A stretch of 25,396 bases of DNA from Haplomitrium mnioides (lineage: Eukaryota; Marchantiophyta; Haplomitriopsida; Calobryales): the NCBI GenBank assembly GCA_049999725.1, contig JBNGIS010032322.1, positions 146,791 through 172,186 on the forward strand, written 5' to 3'. The notes beneath the pieces are model-generated. The model saw only the letters and a list, made by a program, of their open reading frames with translations, was not told the origin of the DNA and made no database searches. The first letter of the stretch is position 1; the number at the start of each line of letters is the position of its first letter. This document shows positions 20,636 through 25,396 of the stretch, one piece after another. The position numbers and the translations under genes were made by a program.

Positions 20636-20955
20636 ACCCTCTTGCATGCAAAGACTCTATTGAGGAACTTAAAAACTAGGCTCAACATAGTCTTTATTAA
20701 TGAGTGTTTAGATGTTGAGCTTGGATTCTTATGCATGCATAAACTTTAGTGTGGAGTGTTCAGATGTTGAGCTTGGATTCCTATGCATGCATAGACTTGT
20801 CCAAGCCCTCCACATGTACTAACTCTAATGATCAACTCTCAACCTCCTACATGCAAAGACTACTCTGTAGAACTTAGATTCTACACCGCTCAAAGACTCT
20901 CTTGTAGAACTCAAAACCTTTTGTTTGATAGACTCTTGTTAAAAACTTAGAGAGA
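20636..20955. repeat. Palindromic repeat cluster, 52-bp and 36-bp steps
   Basis: Units share GCATGCATA or TGCATGCA cores followed by GACT. Two long units (20702 and 20754) begin GAGTGTT-AGATGTTGAG and end with a TATGCATGCATA core, 52 bp apart. From about 20849, three weaker units of about 36 bp contain AAAGACT and GTAGAACT. Same core family as the other arrays in the right half of the window. Confidence 0.7.
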
Positions 20956-21744
20956 TTGCTTGTTTACACTCGAAGTAGATCTCTAAAACTACTAGCCTTT
21001 TTGATTCTGAATTATGACACCTTTGGGTATATGATTCTTTGAATTATAGAATATTTTTTAATTGTTGAAACCATTTAAAATATGCCCACTTTAACCTTTG
21101 CGGACATGGATTTTCAACTACAAAAGAAAGCTTCTTTCTTTCTTGAACTTGAAAATTGGGCTCCGAAATCCATGCAATTTGGTTATTGTGCCCTATGATT
21201 CCAAACTCATTCTCTTGACTTCTAGTCCATTTGGGTTTTTTTTCTCTTGCTTAATATTTTTGTTTCAAAAAGCAAGTTTTTAAGAGCACCATGTCTATAT
21301 GCACATAGAGTTTGTGCAACCAAACTTATTTCAAAATAACTTATTCTGATCTATATTTCTATTTTTGGGTTTCAAAATAAAATCATTGATAAATGCAAGT
21401 TTCTTGTAAAAACATACAACAATTTTTATACTTTTCATCGATTTTGATATTTGCAAAAAAGTTAAGAATATTGTTTGATTTTACATAATTAAATTGATTC
21501 TTGCTCTGTTATGCTTGTCAAAAATAGAAAAAATGAAGCTAAAAAACTCACATAGTTTTTGTTTAAGAAAAAAAACCTTGTTTTTTAAGCTTGAAAACTT
21601 TGTTTTTCTTGAAAAAAAGTTCTTGTTTTGAATAGCTTGTTCATGGTTCAAAGTAGCAGTTATTTGTTGTCTTTAGATACTTACGTCTATAAACTATCTC
21701 TAGCTTAGAGTGGTCATTTTTCAAATTCTCCAATCATTTCTTCT
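20956..21744. other. AT-rich, no gene; one palindromic unit
   Basis: No coding motif recognised. One isolated copy of the palindromic core (GTCTATATGCACATAGAG) lies at about 21289-21308. T-rich and A-rich runs dominate 21380-21640. Confidence 0.5.
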
Positions 21745-22065
21745 GTTGCATATAAGCTTGATCTTCCTCTCCATATAAAGATTCATCTTGTATTCAATGT
21801 ATCCAAACTTAAACTTTTTGTTTCTATTCCATCTTATTTTCCAAGTCTTGTTCTAATTCCTCATATATCTATTGTTTCTAATGATAATTAAGAATATAAA
21901 GTGGACCGTATTTTGACTAAATGAATCCTCAAGCGTGGGCAACATTCTCAAGTTCAATATAAATTTTTGTGGAAGAGATATCCACTTCATTATGCTACTT
22001 GGGAGATGTTTTCTAACCTTGAGAATGCTCAACAAGCTATTCAATTATTTAAAATTGTTAGTTGA
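21745..22065 (+). pseudogene. Chromodomain-bearing integrase C-terminus (Ty3/Gypsy chromovirus)
   Basis: C-terminal end of a chromovirus Pol. Its chromodomain would tether the integrase to chromatin. One frame of 107 codons has two stops (TAA before the chromodomain, TGA inside it). The first block, YKLDLPLHIKIHLVFNVSKL, is the integrase C-terminal pattern that ends in H-V-F-H-V-S-L-L in intact elements. The chromodomain follows: YKVDRILTK, then RGQHSQVQYKFLWKRYPLHY, then ATWEMFSNLENAQQAI. The second aromatic-cage block, usually V-K-W-K-G, is shortened by two residues. The frame ends at a TGA at 22063-22065. No reverse transcriptase or integrase core is found upstream, so this is a fragment of a third retrotransposon, unrelated to elements 1 and 2. 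Confidence 0.82.
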
Positions 22066-22164
22066 CTATTATGCCATCAATAAGAAGGCAAGGATTATCT
22101 AATAGAAAAAACATGATGTTGTGCTATAGAGAGGAGTGAAAGAAGTGGTAGAGAGTCACTTTCA

Positions 22165-22320
22165 GGGTTGAAATCATTTTAATGTTACTTACTTTTGAAG
22201 TTACTTTAAGTAAAGTGGTATAAGGTTTCTTTGAGGGTTGAAGTGAGACAAGGCTACTTGCTTTTGAAGTTTCTTTTAGAAAAGTAAGATAAGATCATAT
22301 TTAGGGGTTGAAATTGTAAG
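22165..22320. repeat. 70-bp tandem repeat in the LTR-like tail
   Basis: GGGTTGAA words start at 22165, 22235 and 22305, exactly 70 bp apart. The first two units share an ACTTRCTTTTGAAGTT block. Such repeats are common in LTR U3 regions. Confidence 0.8.
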
Positions 22321-22440
22321 TGACTTGGAAGTGAAGTAAGGGGGATGACACCTTCTCTAATAAAATACAAGGGCTTCATAGCCCCTTTCCTCATTGAGAA
22401 GTTTCTCTCGAATCACTTGGGTCAACTCTAAGTCTTAGCT

Positions 22441-22530
22441 TGGGCATTGAGTTGCATAACTCTCTTAGAGTTATCTTGTAGTTGCTTTGCTTGCCTTATT
22501 GGCATTTAGTTGAAGAACTCTACTAGAGTT
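22441..22530. repeat. 58-bp direct repeat, each unit with an AACTCT...AGAGTT palindrome
   Basis: Two units (from about 22441 and 22499) begin TGGGCATTGAGTTG and TTGGCATTTAGTTG. Each ends in a 6-bp stem, 3-base-loop palindrome, at 22458-22472 and 22516-22530. Confidence 0.8.
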
Positions 22531-22591
22531 CACTATGAGTTCTCACTTATTTGGAAACTATCTTTAACAGCCACTACTTTGAACCAAGAAC

Positions 22592-22949
22592 CGCTACTGA
22601 GTTCTTGTTTCACTTGGTAGTGAAATTTTTTTTTCGAAGATTTGGCATTTAAAAACATCAAATTTAAGACTAAAATCTTCTTTTCAAAAAAAATGTTTTT
22701 TATGAACAAAAAATGCATATTTTCCATTTAGATTATATTTCAAATATTGTTTTTAGAAAGAAAACTTAAAAAACAAACATTTTGGTTATTGGAATGTTTT
22801 GAAAAAACTTGATACTATTGTGAATAAATTAAATTCATCAAAAAAGAAATAAAATATATATATCTTTCGGTAGAAAAAAACTACAAGAAAAAGTAAATGT
22901 CCAGTCGGATAAGGACTTTAAACCTTACTTTGAGCATCGTAGTCAACAA
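22592..22949. other. AT-rich, nothing recognised
   Basis: Very AT-rich, with a short TA-repeat tract near 22855-22862. A 64-codon frame on the minus strand has no motif. Confidence 0.5.
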
Positions 22950-23275
22950 AGTCTATGCAAAGATAGACTCCAAACCAGAACCGTATAGCCTATACACGCA
23001 TAGACTCCGAACAAGAATACTAAATCCTCTACGTGCTTAGACTCTGAACAAGAACAACAAAGCCATGCACGCATGGACTTTCAACTAGAATCATAGAGCC
23101 AAAACACGCCAAGGTTCTAAACAAGAACCCTGCAGTCTATGCAAACATAGACATTGAACAAGAACCCTTTGACCAATGGTGCACGGACTCTGAACAACAA
23201 CCTTACAGCTTAAGCGTGCAGGGAAACCGAACAAGAACTACAAAGCCTTAATGCGCAAAGACACTAAACAATATG
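22950..23275. repeat. 37-bp palindromic tandem array (about 9 units)
   Basis: Units of 36-37 bp start near 22950, 22986, 23023 and onward to about 23275. Each has an AGCCTATGCACGCATAGACT-like palindromic half followed by CTGAACAAGAAC and a variable end. It lies just downstream of the 3' end of MTase copy 2. Same core family as the intronic arrays. Confidence 0.88.
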
Positions 23276-23482
23276 AAAAGACTCCAAATCATTCTAAGAT
23301 TAGTAATTGAGTTCAAACCATTCTTGGACTATCAAATGGGTCAACTTAATCTTAGGCGCAATAAACCGAATCTTGATGAAAAGACTTGTAGTAGATTGAA
23401 AGAGCAACAAGATGAAACTTTGGCAAAAAAAGATTTGGAAAAAATAAATTTCATTATTGATGCAAATTGTACAAAGACGTCC
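23276..23482. other. Short non-coding gap
   Basis: A plus-strand frame of 82 codons spans 23273-23521 and is rich in charged residues. It matches no family I know and runs antisense into the 3' end of the methyltransferase copy, so I do not call it a gene. Confidence 0.45.
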
Positions 23483-25396
23483 TCAGGCTCTCTCCTCTTC
23501 GGAAGGAACTATCTCATCTAAATCTACAGGCTCAGCATCTGCAGCCGCTAGAGAATCCTGTTGAGACTTTCCAGTCCCCGATATTACAACAAAGTCACCA
23601 GAAGCACCTGCAATACGAGGAGGAATAGGTTCCTTGTGGTACGCAAAAACTATCTGTGACTCAGTCACATCGGATGGCAAGGAAGCCATCTCCAAAACCC
23701 TCTAAGGAATATAAATAGACTGACATCTATCAAATTCCACGGCGATGCAATTTTGCATCAGCTTAAGAGCACAGATAAGGCCTGTGCCAGACCCAGAGCA
23801 GAGATCAAGGATCCAATCTTGCTTTATTGATAAATAGTTGATAAAAAAATTGTACAGAGCTTGCGATTTCTAATAAACATTCATAGGAGCATCATCTCTT
23901 GGATGTTTAAGCTTTGTAAAAACTGCAAGGTAGCTAAAAACACTCTGCATAGGTTGCCGAGCAAGTCCGATTGCAGAAGAAGCTTGCAAGTTGAAATGGC
24001 GCATGCTCCTCTTTCCTTCCTTTGTCCAGTAGCCCACCGTCCAATACTTGTGAGCATGTGTGAATCAGGGACCACCAGAATGATGTATATTGCTTTTGTC
24101 CCTGCAAAAAGATAAACAACGACATCAAACATTGTAACGAAAATGCAAGAGAAATGAAAAACAAAGAAATCAAAAAATAAAATAAAATGAAAGAACAACT
24201 CACCAGATATCGTGATCAATTGCACAGTAGACTTCACAAAAGGCATCCTCGATGATGCCAAACTGCTGTGAAGAATGTATGATTACAAAGGACCAAAACT
24301 CCGAAGTAGTTATTGCCGCAAAAGATGATACCAAGTCGAAAATGTCATCTTTTGAAAACGGTTCTGAGTCATCATGCTTACATTCCTTTTGGTTATACCC
24401 ATAAGGAATATCAGCAATAGCCAATTTGAAACACCAAGGTTTCATAAGGCCCTTCAATTGTTGGGCGTTGGCCTCCCTATGGACTTGATAAAACACCACG
24501 TTGAGACCGTCGACATAAGAAAGTAAGTCTTCTTCCTTATCTCTCACAACTCCTTCTGTTGTTAGAGATGTAGCACCACATTGCTGACGTGCTTTCTACT
24601 CTCTAGCCTTCTGGCAGTGGAGAAGAAAAGCTGGAGGGTAAGAGACCAACGTAGGAGTCTGGTCTTGTTCTTTGGGGGCTTCCTCGACCCCAAATTTCTT
24701 TCTTTCTTTCGCAATTGTTGTCAGTTTCTTTGCTAGCTGCCGCTTGAAAGTTTTGTCCCCCTGAAAAAAATCAAAACAAAAACATTAGAGAATAAAGAAA
24801 ACATTGAAAGGTTAAAACCCTAAAACATTTTAGAGTCCATGTGCGCATGGACTTCGAAGTCCCTACGTGCAGGAACTTTGATGTCTATGCGCGCATAAAC
24901 TTCGAAGTCCTTGTGCGCATGAACTTCAAAGTCCTTACGCGCATGAACTTCAGAGTTAGGGAGCGTAGGGACATCGAAGTCCATTTGCTGAGGGACATCG
25001 AAGTCCATACGCGCATGGACTTCGAAGTTTATGCACACTTGGACTTCGAAGTTCCTACATGAAGGGACTTCGAAGTCCATACGTGCATGGAATTTGAAGT
25101 CCATGCGCGCGTTGACCATGGGTTTCGAAAAAGAAACATAAATTTATAAAATATTAAATGCAAAGACAAATGATAAATTAAAGATCCAAAGAAAAGAATT
25201 ACCAAAAGCTTCTCGAAACTCAAATAAAAAGAAGCCATCTTTGACTCTTCCGTTTGAAGAGGGTACTCCTCTCTAACCTCTTCCTAGAAATTGCAGAAAA
25301 CCTCCAAACAGAAACTCTTCACAAGTACCGCCAAAACTTTGTGTCTCTCCGCCTCCCAAGACATTTCATCCATTGAAAGCTCTCCGGCTTCCACTC
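23483..25396 (-). pseudogene. DNA amino-methyltransferase-like pseudogene, copy 2 (5' end beyond window)
   Basis: Read on the minus strand, with three exon-like blocks. Block A (25396-25203) has one TAG and ends TTG/GTAATT. An intron (25202-24761) holds a 24-bp array. Block B (24760-24204) begins after TTTTTTTCAG, has one in-frame TAG and carries motif IV, ADIPYGYNQKEC (D-x-P-Y at 24392-24412). Its EFWSFVIIHSSQQFGI block is shared with copy 1, and it ends at a good GTGAGT donor. A 102-bp intron (24203-24102) ends TTTTTGCAG. Block C has a frame break at its start and another near 23935. It then shows the motif X-like ALYNFFINYLS and LDLCSGSGT (23783-23809), the intact SAM-binding motif I. The C-terminus runs to TGA 23483-23485. 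Motif IV before motif I is the beta order of N4/N6 DNA methyltransferases. More intact than copy 1, but stops make it a pseudogene. Confidence 0.75.
24834..25118. repeat. 24-bp palindromic tandem array (about 12 units)
   Basis: Eleven full units of exactly 24 bp from 24834, plus a partial one, ending near 25118. The best units consist of the perfect palindrome GTCCATGCGCGCATGGAC (or one base off) joined by TTCGAA. It lies wholly within the predicted intron of MTase copy 2. Because 24 is a multiple of three and the unit is palindromic, it keeps frames open on both strands. Confidence 0.93.

Larger units (their letters stand above)
22082..22545 (+). mobile_element. Probable 3' LTR of the chromovirus fragment
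   Basis: It starts just after the pol stop and a purine-rich stretch. It contains AATAAA at 22359-22364, followed by a small hairpin (GGGCT-TCAT-AGCCC), which suits the end of R. It also has internal repeats. A second LTR is not in the window, so the borders are inferred. Confidence 0.5.
21639..22591. repeat. Short inverted repeat flanking the chromodomain fragment
   Basis: About 21 bases at 21639-21659 match the reverse complement of about 22571-22591 at all but about three positions. A perfect 13-base core, TGGTTCAAAGTAG, lies at 21644-21656 and, inverted, at 22574-22586. The arms enclose the integrase fragment and its LTR-like tail. Too short to be sure it is more than a decayed foldback. 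Confidence 0.5.

Noticed and set aside
23273-23521. Plus-strand frame of 82 codons as a gene
   Set aside because: Charged, low-complexity composition, no motif, begins in a tandem array and runs antisense into the methyltransferase 3' end.
14882-25118. Palindromic arrays as CRISPR arrays
   Set aside because: Units are contiguous and degenerate without unique spacers of constant length, there are no cas genes, and the context is a eukaryotic genome with introns and LTR elements.
24820-25119. Repetitive open frames on both strands as a repeat protein
   Set aside because: They are the translation of a 24-bp palindromic array inside a predicted intron. The same unit is open on both strands, which argues against coding.
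1-25396. tRNA, rRNA or other structured RNA genes
   Set aside because: I looked for tRNA-like cloverleaf blocks and ribosomal signatures and found none I could support; TGG-type primer sites are short matches only.
12455-25396. Bacterial origin of the methyltransferase copies (contamination)
   Set aside because: Both copies carry spliceosomal-type introns and eukaryotic repeat context, and they flank plant-type retrotransposon fragments.

Overview
This looks like a plant nuclear genome, and it is mostly decayed repeats. The sequence is AT-rich. It has Ty3/Gypsy LTR retrotransposons of plant type, spliceosomal GT..AG introns in gene remnants, and no operons, ribosome binding sites, tRNA or rRNA genes that I can see. 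Every protein-coding stretch I recognise carries stops, frameshifts or truncation, so I call no intact gene. The two most unusual gene families, an amino-methyltransferase and a large RNase H-like protein, make me think of a large-genome, non-angiosperm land plant. That is an inference, not something the sequence proves.

Layout. 1-32 is an (AG)n microsatellite. 33 to about 3320 has no gene; its right part is probably the 5' LTR of the first retrotransposon. 3330-8223 is element 1, a broken Ty3/Gypsy element with gag (three zinc knuckles), protease, reverse transcriptase, RNase H and integrase. It is cut inside the integrase core by element 2 (8224-12453). Element 2 has a complete 5' LTR, a primer-binding site, one long gag-protease frame, a polypurine tract and the first 322 bp of its 3' LTR, but no reverse transcriptase or integrase. 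The 3' LTR stops abruptly at about 12453 and a different family begins.

12455-25396 is the most interesting part. A minus-strand pseudogene (12455-15598) and a second, window-edge copy (23483-25396) encode a protein with the motifs of a beta-order DNA N4-cytosine/N6-adenine methyltransferase: D-x-P-Y-G first, then K-P...L...S, then a D-L-C-S-G-S-G-T-type SAM site. Introns are retained. Divergently from copy 1 lies a plus-strand pseudogene (16039-20111) for a large protein of an RNase H-like, transposase-like family with D-G-M-D-Q and G-H-T-H-D-K-I-D-Q motifs. The order MTase(-)/RNase H-like(+)/MTase(-) suggests two neighbouring copies of a composite unit of about 11 kb. I propose this as a mobile element or gene pair that couples a transposase-like enzyme to a DNA methyltransferase.

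Six short tandem arrays lie through the same 13 kb, with periods of about 24, 24, 30, 38, 36-52 and 37 bp. All are built on one palindromic core related to CTATGCGCGCATAG. Four of the six sit inside predicted introns of these pseudogenes. A chromodomain-bearing integrase fragment with an LTR-like tail (21745 to about 22545) lies between the RNase H-like pseudogene and MTase copy 2.
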